A stretch of 6,524 nt of DNA from positions 1 through 6,524 of the forward strand of contig JAHHOC010000054.1 in the NCBI GenBank assembly GCA_018677115.1, in the 5' to 3' direction. This document shows, one piece after another, positions 1 to 6,230 of the stretch. Origin of the DNA: Arenicella sp. GTDB lineage: Bacteria > Pseudomonadota > Gammaproteobacteria > Arenicellales > Arenicellaceae. Numbering within the stretch: the first letter of the stretch is position 1; the number at the start of each line of letters is the position of its first letter. Both the position numbers and the translations under genes were made by a program. The notes beneath the pieces were generated by a model. The model was given only the letters and a program-made list of their open reading frames with translations, made no database searches and was not told the origin of the DNA.

Positions 1-4
1 TTTT

Positions 5-10
5 TATACA
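5..10 (+). promoter_or_regulatory. Possible -10 box for fabY
   Basis: TATACA matches four of six bases of the sigma70 -10 consensus and would start transcription near base 17, about 23 bases before the fabY start. Any -35 element would lie outside the window, so this is only a candidate in an A/T-rich stretch. Confidence 0.25.
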
Positions 11-39
11 AAAATAGCAAGAATAAACGGAGAAAAACC

Positions 40-1929
40 ATGACCCGCTTACCCGTAATCGTTGGATTCGGTGGTTACAATGCAGCCGGACGCAGTTCCT
101 TTCACCATGGCTACAGACGCACAGTACTGGAAAGCCTCGATGAGGAAAAGCAAATCGATACCCTGGTTGGCCTGGCCTGCCTGATGAAGTTGGTTGAGTT
201 CAGGGGTGGGGTTTATACGGATAGCGACGGTGCGTCTCTAAGCGCACCCCAGGTTGCTGAAAAATACCGTTCCCAGATTGAACAGAACACACTGGTGCGG
301 CGAATTCACAGTGGCCTGTTCGACCCGGATCATGTGCCATTAACTCGTGACATGCATTTGCATGATGTTGAGAGTACTAAATTCACCGTATCGCGCAGGG
401 AATTGCCCGACCCGCTGCCGGCCAACTGGAAAGTGGAGACGGTAGACGACAAGAATGTGCAAGTGACTGTGGCTGGCGACATGGCGATAAAGATGCAGAG
501 TTTCCGCACTATGGAAGTACAGTCTGCGGGCATCCTGCCGACCGGGTTCGAACCCGCTGATCAATATAATTCACGCTTCCATCCGCGCGGACTGCAAATG
601 ACAATATTGGGTGCTTCGGATGCCATCAATTCCATGGGTATCGAGTGGGATCGCATCATGCAGAAAGTAGACCCCGACGAGGTGGCCGTGTTCGCGTCCA
701 GCGGCCTCGGACAAACTGACGAACATGGCATGGGTGGATACCTGCAGGCGAGATTGCGTTCAAACCGTCCGTCATCCAAGCAGATGGCGCTCGGGCTGAA
801 TTCCATGCCGGCCGATTTTGTCAATGCCTATGTCTGCGGCAGTGTGGGCACTACCGGAGCGGTAACCGGTGCCTGTGCCTCGTTTTTATACAATCTACGG
901 CTTGCTGTTGATGATATTGCTGCAGGGCGCCATCGCCTGGTGATCTGTGGATGCAGTGAAGCGCCGGTGACGCCTGAAGTAATGGAAGCTTACTCGGCAA
1001 TGGGCGCACTATGCACCGATGAACGGTTGGCCAAGCTGGACGGCGGTGAACGTGTTGATTACCAGCGCGCATCGCGCCCTTTCGGTGACAATGCCGGGTT
1101 CACCATGGCTGAATCAACCCAGTATTTCATATTGATGGATGACGAACTGGCATTGGAATTGGGTGCAGAGATTTATGGTGCTGTGCCCGATGTGTTTGTG
1201 AACGCCGACGGATTCAAGAAATCCATCTCTTCGCCGGGTGCAGGCAACTATATTACTTTGGCAAAAGCGGTGGCGTCGGCCAGCGCGATCGTCGGCGAAG
1301 AATCGGTGCGCGAACGCAGTTTTATTCATGCACATGGTTCCAGCACACCACAAAACCGGATCACCGAATCAATGATTTTTGACAAGGTCGCTAATGGTTT
1401 TGGAATCAGCGGCTGGCCGGTCACTGCGGTTAAAGCCTTCGTCGGACACCCTCTGGGCCCTGCCAGTGGTGACCAGCTAGCCAATGCTTTGGGAGTATTT
1501 GCCGACGGCATAATCCCGGGCATTAAAACCACCGAAAAAGTGGCGGATGATGTTGTTGATCAGCGACTGGATATCTTACTGAAGGACAGGAAGGCTGAAA
1601 TGGATGTGGCGTTTCTAAATTCCAAGGGATTCGGTGGCAACAATGCAACCGCGACCGTGTTAGCGCCGAAAATTGTCGAAAAAATGTTGGCAAAACGTTA
1701 TGGGCAGGAAGCTTATGAGCAATACCGGAAAAAACGTGAGGAAGTGCGTGCGCAAGCCATACAATATGATCAGCAAGCCACTAACGGTGATCTGAATGTT
1801 ATTTATAATTTTGGCGCCGATATGATTGACGAACAGGCGATATCGATAGATTCAAACGCGCTCTCCATAAACGAGTTTAGAAACAGTGTCGATCTCAGTT
1901 TTGAAAACCCCTACGCAGATATGCGCTAG
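40..1929 (+). CDS. fabY: Beta-ketoacyl-ACP synthase FabY
   Basis: This 629-residue protein is a long beta-ketoacyl synthase. In Pseudomonas aeruginosa FabY (about 634 residues) condenses acetyl-CoA with malonyl-ACP to begin fatty acid synthesis in the cytoplasm, replacing FabH. The N-terminus (MTRLPVIVGFGGYNAAGRSS) and overall length are typical of FabY; this is from memory of the family, not an alignment. The thiolase-fold core shows the nucleophile Cys279 in TGACAS, His432 in HAHGSSTP, Lys465 and His470 in KAFVGHPLGP, and a glycine-rich NSKGFGGNN loop at 528-535. A Cys-His-His triad places it with KAS I/II by fold, unlike the Cys-His-Asn of FabH. About 160 N-terminal and 90 C-terminal residues flank the core. 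The ATG has a good SD (GGAG at 29-32, seven bases upstream). The GNAT gene follows after 32 bases. No terminator is visible between them. A less specific FabB/FabF label is the only alternative. Confidence 0.94.
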   Translation: MTRLPVIVGFGGYNAAGRSSFHHGYRRTVLESLDEEKQIDTLVGLACLMKLVEFRGGVYTDSDGASLSAPQVAEKYRSQIEQNTLVRRIHSGLFDPDHVPLTRDMHLHDVESTKFTVSRRELPDPLPANWKVETVDDKNVQVTVAGDMAIKMQSFRTMEVQSAGILPTGFEPADQYNSRFHPRGLQMTILGASDAINSMGIEWDRIMQKVDPDEVAVFASSGLGQTDEHGMGGYLQARLRSNRPSSKQMALGLNSMPADFVNAYVCGSVGTTGAVTGACASFLYNLRLAVDDIAAGRHRLVICGCSEAPVTPEVMEAYSAMGALCTDERLAKLDGGERVDYQRASRPFGDNAGFTMAESTQYFILMDDELALELGAEIYGAVPDVFVNADGFKKSISSPGAGNYITLAKAVASASAIVGEESVRERSFIHAHGSSTPQNRITESMIFDKVANGFGISGWPVTAVKAFVGHPLGPASGDQLANALGVFADGIIPGIKTTEKVADDVVDQRLDILLKDRKAEMDVAFLNSKGFGGNNATATVLAPKIVEKMLAKRYGQEAYEQYRKKREEVRAQAIQYDQQATNGDLNVIYNFGADMIDEQAISIDSNALSINEFRNSVDLSFENPYADMR

Positions 1930-1961
1930 GGACGCGGGGGCATTGTTTTCTGGAAAAAAGT

Positions 1962-2570
1962 TTGTTGGATAAATTTCATGCCGGTCTGCCGGAAAACCTG
2001 ATTCTCAATGGTCAGCACGCAGCATTAGAGGCCATGCTGGCCAGCCACCTGGACGATCTTAATGTGGCAGCAGCGGATGGCGAACTGTGGAAGCTGAAAG
2101 TTACGCGGGTGCCTGATCATAATGAAATGCCGGCGGTAATAGAGGAGGCGCTAGCCAACAAAATTGCTGGTGAGCAGTTCCCCTTTGTGGTTAGACGGCT
2201 CAACGATGGACACATTGTCGGCAGTACCCGCTATTATGATATCAAGCCGGATTTCCGTAACCTGGCAATCGGATTTACCTGGTACTCCCAGTCAGCGCAG
2301 CGCACGGCGATTAATACCGAGTGCAAGTTGCTGTTACTGACCCACGCATTTGAAGAGCTGGACTGCATATCTGTGGCTTTTCATGTCGACCACACCAACC
2401 TTGTCTCGCAGGCAGCGGTGGAGCGGCTAGGCGCCAAACGGGACGGCTTTTTGCGCAATCACCAGATCATGCCTGACGGGCGTATTCGCCACACAGTCTG
2501 TTACTCGATTATTGATAGCGAATGGCCGGAAATCAAAAGCCGGCTCACAGACAGACTGAACAGCAGCTAG
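1962..2570 (+). CDS. GNAT acetyltransferase, RimJ/RimL-like
   Basis: A predicted cytoplasmic acetyl-CoA-dependent N-acetyltransferase of 202 residues in the Acetyltransf_3 (RimJ/RimL-like) group; the substrate is unknown. Strand beta1 is at [13 protein letters not shown] (13-25), VGSTRYYDI lies at 86-94, the acetyl-CoA-binding region is around [11 protein letters not shown] (110-120), and the late motif is [21 protein letters not shown] (146-166). The end, SIIDSEWP (182-189), is typical of this subgroup. No ATG precedes beta1: the first in-frame ATG (2034) would delete it. I therefore take TTG at 1962; TTG at 1965 is equally possible. A weak SD-like GGA lies at 1952-1954. Placement 32 bases after fabY suggests co-transcription and modest, non-ATG-limited expression. 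The stop TAG (2568-2570) overlaps the stop of the converging trhO. A role in fatty acid synthesis cannot be inferred from position alone. Confidence 0.86.
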   Translation: MLDKFHAGLPENLILNGQHAALEAMLASHLDDLNVAAADGELWKLKVTRVPDHNEMPAVIEEALANKIAGEQFPFVVRRLNDGHIVGSTRYYDIKPDFRNLAIGFTWYSQSAQRTAINTECKLLLLTHAFEELDCISVAFHVDHTNLVSQAAVERLGAKRDGFLRNHQIMPDGRIRHTVCYSIIDSEWPEIKSRLTDRLNSS

Positions 2571-2583
2571 TTCTTCTGTTGTT
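2559..2583. other. Weak hairpin centred on the shared ctag stop
   Basis: AACAGCAG (2559-2566) can pair with CTGTTGTT (2576-2583), eight pairs including one G-U on the + transcript, with a nine-base loop that begins with the shared ctag. No good T-run follows on either strand. It might be a weak bidirectional terminator for the two converging genes. It could also be a by-product of the Gln-rich codons at the trhO end. Confidence 0.22.
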
Positions 2584-3565
2584 GTTTGGCGGCTAACTTA
2601 AGTTGGCGGTTCTTTTCCGCATACTTTCTGGTATCACTGCCGATGTGGGGTTCACCCCTTTGTTTGGCCAGCTGAACCTGTTTTTCGCGTTCTGCGAAGC
2701 GTGTTTTCTGTTGTTCGCTCAGTGTGTCAAAGCATCGCGGGCAGCTGACGCCGGCGATATAGTGGGTTGAGTTCTTATCTTCTTCGGTTATCGGGTAGCG
2801 ACAGGCATGACACTGATCGTACTGCCCCTTTTGCAACGAGTGAGTGACGGCAACGCGGTCATCAAAAACGAAGCAATCACCCCGCCAGAGGCTGTCGCTC
2901 TGGTTAACAGCCTGCAGATAATTCAAGATGCCACCCTTGAGGTGAAACACATCGTTGAATCCCTCCTGCTTCATGAATGCAGAGGCTTTTTCGCAGCGAA
3001 TGCCACCGGTGCAGAACATTGCAACTTTCTTATGCTTGGCTGGATCCAGGTTGTTCCTGACATAGGAGGGGAAATCACGGAAGCTCTCAGTGTGGGGGTT
3101 TATTGCCTTGTCAAAGGTACCGATACCATATTCGTATTCGTTACGGGTATCGATCAACACGGTATCTGGGTCGCTGATCAACTTGTTCCACTGTTGCGGC
3201 TCAACATAGGTTCCAACCAACTTGTTCGGGTCAATATCCTCAATACCCATGGTTACTATTTCCTTTTTCAGTTTGACCTTGGTGCGGTGAAATGGGGGCT
3301 CGCTGTGATAGGACAGTTTGGTATCAATTCCTGCAAACCTCGCATCTCCACCCAGCAAGTCGAGAAATTCAGTAATTGAATTATGACTGCCGGCTATGGT
3401 GCCGTTAATCCCTTCCTCGGCTAACAGCAGGGTGCCCTTAATCTGCAGGTGCTCCAGTTGCTGCAACAGGGGAGCCCTCAGCTGGCGATAATCGTCAAGC
3501 GTGACAAATTTGTACATGGCGCAGACAACGATGTCTGCGGATTGATTGTCATTTGAATGTTGCAT
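2567..3565 (-). CDS. trhO: tRNA uridine-34 5-hydroxylase TrhO (YceA)
   Basis: TrhO is a rhodanese-domain enzyme that makes 5-hydroxyuridine at the tRNA wobble base U34 in an oxygen-dependent way, the precursor step for cmo5U and mo5U; it acts in the cytoplasm. The 332-residue protein has the family N-terminal domain ([10 protein letters not shown] at 12-21, [17 protein letters not shown] at 44-60), the conserved [16 protein letters not shown] block (92-107), a rhodanese domain at about 115-220 with the signature [11 protein letters not shown] (catalytic-type Cys185, second Cys191), and a C-terminal cysteine set CHAC (252-255) and CPRC (275-278) that probably binds zinc. The last 50 residues are Lys/Gln-rich. 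The ATG at 3565 has SD GGAG (3571-3574 on the minus strand) five bases away. A later Met17 would cut into the conserved beta-strand. Its own promoter candidate lies at 3616-3644. Its stop overlaps that of the converging GNAT gene. Confidence 0.95.
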   Translation of the reverse strand: MQHSNDNQSADIVVCAMYKFVTLDDYRQLRAPLLQQLEHLQIKGTLLLAEEGINGTIAGSHNSITEFLDLLGGDARFAGIDTKLSYHSEPPFHRTKVKLKKEIVTMGIEDIDPNKLVGTYVEPQQWNKLISDPDTVLIDTRNEYEYGIGTFDKAINPHTESFRDFPSYVRNNLDPAKHKKVAMFCTGGIRCEKASAFMKQEGFNDVFHLKGGILNYLQAVNQSDSLWRGDCFVFDDRVAVTHSLQKGQYDQCHACRYPITEEDKNSTHYIAGVSCPRCFDTLSEQQKTRFAEREKQVQLAKQRGEPHIGSDTRKYAEKNRQLKLAAKQQQKN

Positions 3566-3615
3566 CTATACTCCGCCTCTCCGGAACGTAAATCCGGCGC
3601 GTATTGTTGCGCGCA

Positions 3616-3644
3616 ATTCTACAGGCGGCCCGACCCTACCTCAA
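3616..3644 (-). promoter_or_regulatory. Candidate sigma70 promoter for trhO
   Basis: On the minus strand TTGAGG (3639-3644, four of six consensus bases) and TAGAAT (3616-3621, five of six) are separated by exactly 17 bases. The predicted start is near 3609, giving a leader of about 44 bases before the trhO ATG at 3565. The leader contains CCGGA...TCCGG (3581-3597), a five-pair hairpin close to the SD, and the start point lies in the palindrome TTGCGCGCAA (3607-3616). The promoter sits between the lipoprotein stop and trhO, so trhO need not depend on the lipoprotein transcript. Confidence 0.5.
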
Positions 3645-3658
3645 CAGCTGCAGATGAC

Positions 3659-4108
3659 TTAATCCCAGCCGCGTGACCAGCTGGCGCTGCCAATCAGCCA
3701 CGCGTCATCATCGCGGTTTAGCACCAGGGAGAATGAATGCAGATCAGCGCGCAGTCGGTTTTGCTCGTTAGTCAAATCAATTTCACGCCCTGCCATGGCA
3801 GCCGACAGCTCGACAATCGCCCTGTTGCCGTCAATCTCCAATGATTGAACACGGCTGAAGATGTTTATCTTCTGGTTGCGGATAAATTGAAATTGCACCA
3901 TGCGGCGTAAATCATCTTTGCTTTTTTCCTGATGGTCGCGATAGCTCTCACTGATATGCTGCATCACGCCCGACAATGACCGGGCCTCGGCAGCCTCTTC
4001 AATACTGCTTAATACCAAACGTACCTGTTGCTCCGGACTGGTTTCAGTATCCTGCCCGCAGGCGGAAAGCAGCAGGCAAAGTAGGCTGTAAATAAATAAT
4101 AGGCGCAT
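3659..4108 (-). CDS. Small predicted outer-membrane lipoprotein
   Basis: I do not recognise a named family. The 149-residue product begins with a short basic n-region (MR), a hydrophobic stretch and a lipobox LSAC (14-17), so Cys17 should be lipidated by the Lgt/LspA pathway. Residue +2 is Gly, with no Asp there, which favours transfer to the outer membrane. The mature part has an amphipathic helical region (about 24-76) followed by predicted strands: INIFSRVQSLEIDGNRAIVE (81-100) and LHSFSLVLNRDDDAWLIGSA (123-142). This helix-then-sheet order, ending in Trp-rich ASWSRGWD, resembles small NTF2-like (SnoaL-type) periplasmic domains; that fold assignment is inference. The ATG at 4108 has SD GGGGA four bases upstream. 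It is divergent from acpH with 34 bases between starts and lies 93 bases upstream of trhO on the same strand. No terminator follows it. Confidence 0.8.
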   Translation of the reverse strand: MRLLFIYSLLCLLLSACGQDTETSPEQQVRLVLSSIEEAAEARSLSGVMQHISESYRDHQEKSKDDLRRMVQFQFIRNQKINIFSRVQSLEIDGNRAIVELSAAMAGREIDLTNEQNRLRADLHSFSLVLNRDDDAWLIGSASWSRGWD

Positions 4109-4129
4109 AAAATCCCCGCAATGATGTCC

Positions 4130-4135
4130 TATACT
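4130..4135 (+). promoter_or_regulatory. Possible -10 box for acpH
   Basis: TATACT matches five of six -10 bases and would place the start of transcription at about 4142-4143, at or next to the acpH ATG, giving a leaderless message. There is no recognisable -35. A competing -10, TAAAAT at 4108-4113, would give a leader of about 20 bases. Either choice is tentative. Confidence 0.3.
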
Positions 4136-4160
4136 ACGCGGGATGAACTATCTGAGTCAC
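4131..4160 (-). promoter_or_regulatory. Candidate promoter for the lipoprotein gene
   Basis: On the minus strand GTGACT (4155-4160, four of six -35 bases) and TAGTAT (4131-4136) are 18 bases apart. Transcription would begin near 4124, leaving a leader of about 16 bases that carries the GGGGA SD. The -35 half lies inside the acpH coding sequence. The -10 overlaps a -10-like TATACT on the other strand. Confidence 0.4.
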
Positions 4161-4730
4161 CTGTTTTTCTCTCAACGTACGCCGCTGTCATTCACCGGTA
4201 ACCTGATGGGAGACTTTAAACCAAGCCCGGAATTAATCGAAACGCTGCCGCAGGAAGTGCTGCTGGGCATCAGCAATCACAAACTGGTAGACCGGATGAC
4301 TGATCAGTTTCATGCAGTCAGACAGCTGCGACCGCTATTTTCAAGGCAACGCCGCCGCTACGCGGGCATTGTGACCGATATCGCGTTTGATTATTTTCTG
4401 ATCAAGCACTGGGAGCGGTATGAAAATATGGATTTTTCGGAGTTTGTTGAGCGTTGTTATTCAGGGCTGCAACAATCACGGCAATGGATGCCGGAGCGAA
4501 TGGCCTACGTGGTAACAAAAATGGACCAACACGACTGGCTCAGCGCCTACCAATCGCTGGACGGTATTGCCGCTACCATTGACCAGGTAAGCAAACGCAT
4601 GCGCTTTAGCAACAACATGCAGGGAGGAGTGGAGGAGATAGTGGCTAATTACCAGCCGATCGAATCGACCTTTTTAAGTTTATTTGACCACCTTCAGCAG
4701 GCGGTGTCCGAAGCTGCTATCGAGTCGTGA
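4143..4730 (+). CDS. acpH: Acyl carrier protein phosphodiesterase AcpH (DUF479)
   Basis: AcpH hydrolyses the 4'-phosphopantetheine arm from holo-ACP, returning apo-ACP; the E. coli enzyme is 193 residues and this one is 195. The start MNYLSHL matches the family MNFLAHL and fixes the ATG. Further family blocks are FTGNLMGDF (17-25, with Asp24), the H46...D50 region ([12 protein letters not shown]), [13 protein letters not shown] (78-90, Asp83 and His89) and the C-terminal YQPIESTF. The family is a divergent HD-like metal hydrolase, so these Asp and His residues are the likely metal ligands. There is no SD: the bases before the ATG are actacgcggg, with the G-run touching the start codon. The gene is divergent from the lipoprotein gene and lies 164 bases before rpmF. 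Its location beside plsX and fabD, whose cluster normally also carries acpP, fits a role in ACP metabolism. Confidence 0.86.
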   Translation: MNYLSHLFFSQRTPLSFTGNLMGDFKPSPELIETLPQEVLLGISNHKLVDRMTDQFHAVRQLRPLFSRQRRRYAGIVTDIAFDYFLIKHWERYENMDFSEFVERCYSGLQQSRQWMPERMAYVVTKMDQHDWLSAYQSLDGIAATIDQVSKRMRFSNNMQGGVEEIVANYQPIESTFLSLFDHLQQAVSEAAIES

Positions 4731-4772
4731 AATCAGCTACCAAAAAAGCATTAAAAAACCCCCACTATTGCT

Positions 4773-4801
4773 TTGACAGCAACACCGTGTATCTATATGA
4801 T
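4773..4801 (+). promoter_or_regulatory. Strong sigma70 promoter for rpmF-plsX-fabD
   Basis: A perfect -35 TTGACA (4773-4778) and TATGAT (4796-4801, five of six) are separated by exactly 17 bases. Transcription should begin near 4808, about 87 bases before the rpmF ATG. This is the best promoter in the window, as expected for a ribosomal protein gene. It lies 43 bases after the acpH stop, so rpmF is transcribed independently of acpH. Confidence 0.82.
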
Positions 4802-4807
4802 TCGCAT

Positions 4808-4894
4808 CAAATTTCAACCGCCATCCCGGTCTCAGTGACTGGTTCCGGGGCGGTTAGACGAGGCGGCTTAATCCCGTCACAAGTGAGGTAGAAT
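4808..4894 (+). promoter_or_regulatory. Structured 5' leader of rpmF
   Basis: The leader can form two hairpins. Hairpin 1: ACCGCC (4817-4822) with GGCGGT (4849-4854), continued after a three-base bulge by CCGG (4826-4829) with CCGG (4845-4848) and a small CAG/CTG tip. Hairpin 2: GACG-A-GG (4857-4863) with CCCGTC (4873-4878). It ends five bases before the SD GAGG (4885-4888), which is six bases from the ATG. CCGCC (4818-4822) can also pair with the second GGCGG (4862-4866), which would break both hairpins. I know of no named riboswitch or ribosomal-protein leader that this matches. Regulation is inference. Confidence 0.4.
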
Positions 4895-5077
4895 ATGGCT
4901 GTACAAAAAAGTAAAAAATCCGTATCGCGACGCGGCATGCGCCGTTCACACGATGCGATGGGTGAGCCTACGTTATCGACAGATTCGATGACCGGTGAAA
5001 TGCACCGCAGGCACCAGGTAACCGCGAGTGGATACTACCGTGGCAAAAAAGTGGTTAATGTAAAGGAAGCCCACTAG
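4895..5077 (+). CDS. rpmF: 50S ribosomal protein L32
   Basis: L32 is a small basic protein of the large ribosomal subunit. The 60-residue product shows the family N-terminus MAVQKSKKS, the signature [11 protein letters not shown] (11-21) and the C-terminal block [10 protein letters not shown] (44-53); E. coli L32 is 57 residues. There are no cysteines, so it is the zinc-independent form usual in gammaproteobacteria. The start has a clear SD (GAGG at 4885-4888). It is the first gene after the strong promoter and is followed by an intrinsic terminator and plsX, 67 bases from its own stop. The yceD (DUF177) gene that usually precedes rpmF is not present in the window. Confidence 0.97.
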   Translation: MAVQKSKKSVSRRGMRRSHDAMGEPTLSTDSMTGEMHRRHQVTASGYYRGKKVVNVKEAH

Positions 5078-5084
5078 AATAACG

Positions 5085-5099
5085 CTGACAATTGGTCAG
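5085..5099. repeat. Inverted repeat between rpmF and the terminator
   Basis: CTGAC (5085-5089) and GTCAG (5095-5099) form a perfect five-base inverted repeat around AATTG. It could be a small RNA hairpin or a protein-binding site. The stretch AATTGGTCAG partly resembles one half of the FadR operator (consensus centre TGGTCNGACCA), but the second half is missing. Confidence 0.3.
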
Positions 5100-5110
5100 G
5101 AAAGCACGGT

Positions 5111-5138
5111 AAGGCCTCGTCAATTCGAGGCCTTTTTT
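5111..5138 (+). terminator. Intrinsic terminator between rpmF and plsX
   Basis: AAGGCCTCG (5111-5119) pairs perfectly with CGAGGCCTT (5126-5134) around a six-base loop, and T5133-T5138 forms the T-run. This is a textbook Rho-independent terminator. As plsX begins only six bases later and no clear promoter is visible between, it probably attenuates: most transcripts stop after rpmF and some read into plsX-fabD. That would give high L32 and lower PlsX/FabD output. Confidence 0.86.
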
Positions 5139-5144
5139 CATTTT

Positions 5145-6212
5145 ATGACACAACAGAATTCCATTACAACTATCGCTGTAGATGCCATGGGCGGCGATCA
5201 CGGTCCAGAAGTTACCGTTCCTGCAGCTATAAAGTTCCTGAGAACCTGTCGGGACCTCGAACATCATCGTATTATTCTGGTTGGTTTGAGCGATCAGATC
5301 AATCCGGTTGTAGCGCAACATGACGGTGCAGGACTGATCGAAAAAGGCCTGCTAAGCGTACATGCGGCCTCTCAGGTAGTTGAAATGGACGAGCCTCCCG
5401 CACACGCCATGAAAAAGAAAAAAGATTCTTCAATGCGGGTGGCCATTAATCTGGTCAGCGAAGGGCAGGCGCAGGCCTGTGTGAGTGCGGGTAACACCGG
5501 TGCTTTGATGGCCACCGCGCGATTTGTGCTGAAAACTATTCCGGGTATCAATCGACCGGCTATATGCTCGACCATGCCCTGTGAGGATTCCAGCCAGACC
5601 GTGCATATGCTGGATTTGGGTGCCAATGTCGATTCAACACCGGATATGCTGGTACAATTTGCCGTAATGGGGTCGGTATTAACCGAATATGTGGATCGCA
5701 AGAAAGCGCCCAAAGTTGGCCTGCTCAATGTCGGGGCAGAGGAGATCAAGGGCAGCGAGAAAACCAAGAAAGCTTCACAATTGCTTGCCGCAAGCGACCT
5801 GAATTACGCGGGCTATGTTGAGGCTAACGAGCTGTTTGCCAATAAGGTGGATGTGGTGGTGTGTGACGGATTCGAGGGCAACGTAGCGCTTAAGGCGATG
5901 GAGGGTACCGCCGGTATGATCTCACGCGTATTGCGGCAGGAATTTACCCGCAACGTATTCACCAAATTAGCAGGTTTAATAGCCACACCAGTGTTCAGGG
6001 CCATGCGTGATCGCCTCGACCCGCGCCATCATAATGGTGCTTCCCTGATCGGCCTGAACGGTATTGTAGTGAAAAGCCACGGTGGCACTGATGACGTAGG
6101 ATTCCTGCACGCATTGCAGGAGGCGAGCAAGCAGGTTGATATGGACGTTATCGGTCATATCACTGAAGAAATATCTAAAATATATATTAAAAACAATAAC
6201 ATAAATAACTAA
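5145..6212 (+). CDS. plsX: Phosphate acyltransferase PlsX
   Basis: PlsX converts acyl-ACP and phosphate to acyl-phosphate, the donor used by PlsY to acylate glycerol-3-phosphate; it is a peripheral membrane enzyme that links fatty acid to phospholipid synthesis. The 355-residue product carries the family blocks IAVDAMGGDHGP (10-21), KKKDSSMRVAINLVSEGQA (91-109), SAGNTGALMATARF (114-127), LDLGANVDSTPDML (156-169), NVGAEEIKGSEK (195-206) and VVVCDGFEGNVALK (237-250). The ATG at 5145 is the only ATG, GTG or TTG that keeps the N-terminal block without running into the hairpin. It has no free SD: the sequence before it is the T-run of the terminator, and the nearest GAGG (5127-5130) lies 14 bases upstream inside the hairpin. 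The final residues (KIYIKNNNINN) come from an A/T-rich, G-free stretch and are unlike the rest of the protein. fabD follows after 16 bases. Confidence 0.97.
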   Translation: MTQQNSITTIAVDAMGGDHGPEVTVPAAIKFLRTCRDLEHHRIILVGLSDQINPVVAQHDGAGLIEKGLLSVHAASQVVEMDEPPAHAMKKKKDSSMRVAINLVSEGQAQACVSAGNTGALMATARFVLKTIPGINRPAICSTMPCEDSSQTVHMLDLGANVDSTPDMLVQFAVMGSVLTEYVDRKKAPKVGLLNVGAEEIKGSEKTKKASQLLAASDLNYAGYVEANELFANKVDVVVCDGFEGNVALKAMEGTAGMISRVLRQEFTRNVFTKLAGLIATPVFRAMRDRLDPRHHNGASLIGLNGIVVKSHGGTDDVGFLHALQEASKQVDMDVIGHITEEISKIYIKNNNINN

Positions 6213-6230
6213 ATTAAATTATTTTATCAT
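6169..6230 (+). other. 62-base G-free, A/T-rich plsX-fabD junction
   Basis: No G occurs between 6168 and 6231, and only five C. The stretch covers the last plsX codons, the 16-base gap and the first two bases of the fabD start codon. The mRNA here must be nearly unstructured and cannot hold an SD. In E. coli-type clusters fabH stands at this point. Confidence 0.75.

Noticed and set aside
330..1532. Several minus-strand open frames inside fabY
   Set aside because: All are opposite a strongly conserved reading frame, with no family-like sequence and no ribosome binding sites.
1914..1925. CGCA-GATA-TGCG hairpin at the end of fabY
   Set aside because: It has only four pairs and no T-run, too weak to be a terminator.
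2034..2036. ATG as start of the GNAT gene
   Set aside because: It would remove the first conserved beta-strand (residues 13-24), so the upstream TTG is preferred.
2807..3379. 190-codon open frame on the + strand opposite trhO
   Set aside because: It lies wholly inside the clearly conserved trhO gene, has no SD and no recognisable domain. It is an antisense shadow.
3581..3616. CCGGA/TCCGG hairpin and TTGCGCGCAA palindrome before trhO as a regulator operator
   Set aside because: The repeats are short and match no operator known to me; kept only as notes on the trhO leader.
5085..5120. A plsX promoter built on CTGACA (5085-5090)
   Set aside because: The -35-like sequence is good, but no -10 is present at 16-18 bases; the best candidates match two bases or fewer.
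5055..6158. Minus-strand open frames opposite plsX
   Set aside because: PlsX motifs run without a break along the + strand; the opposite frames have no protein-like features.
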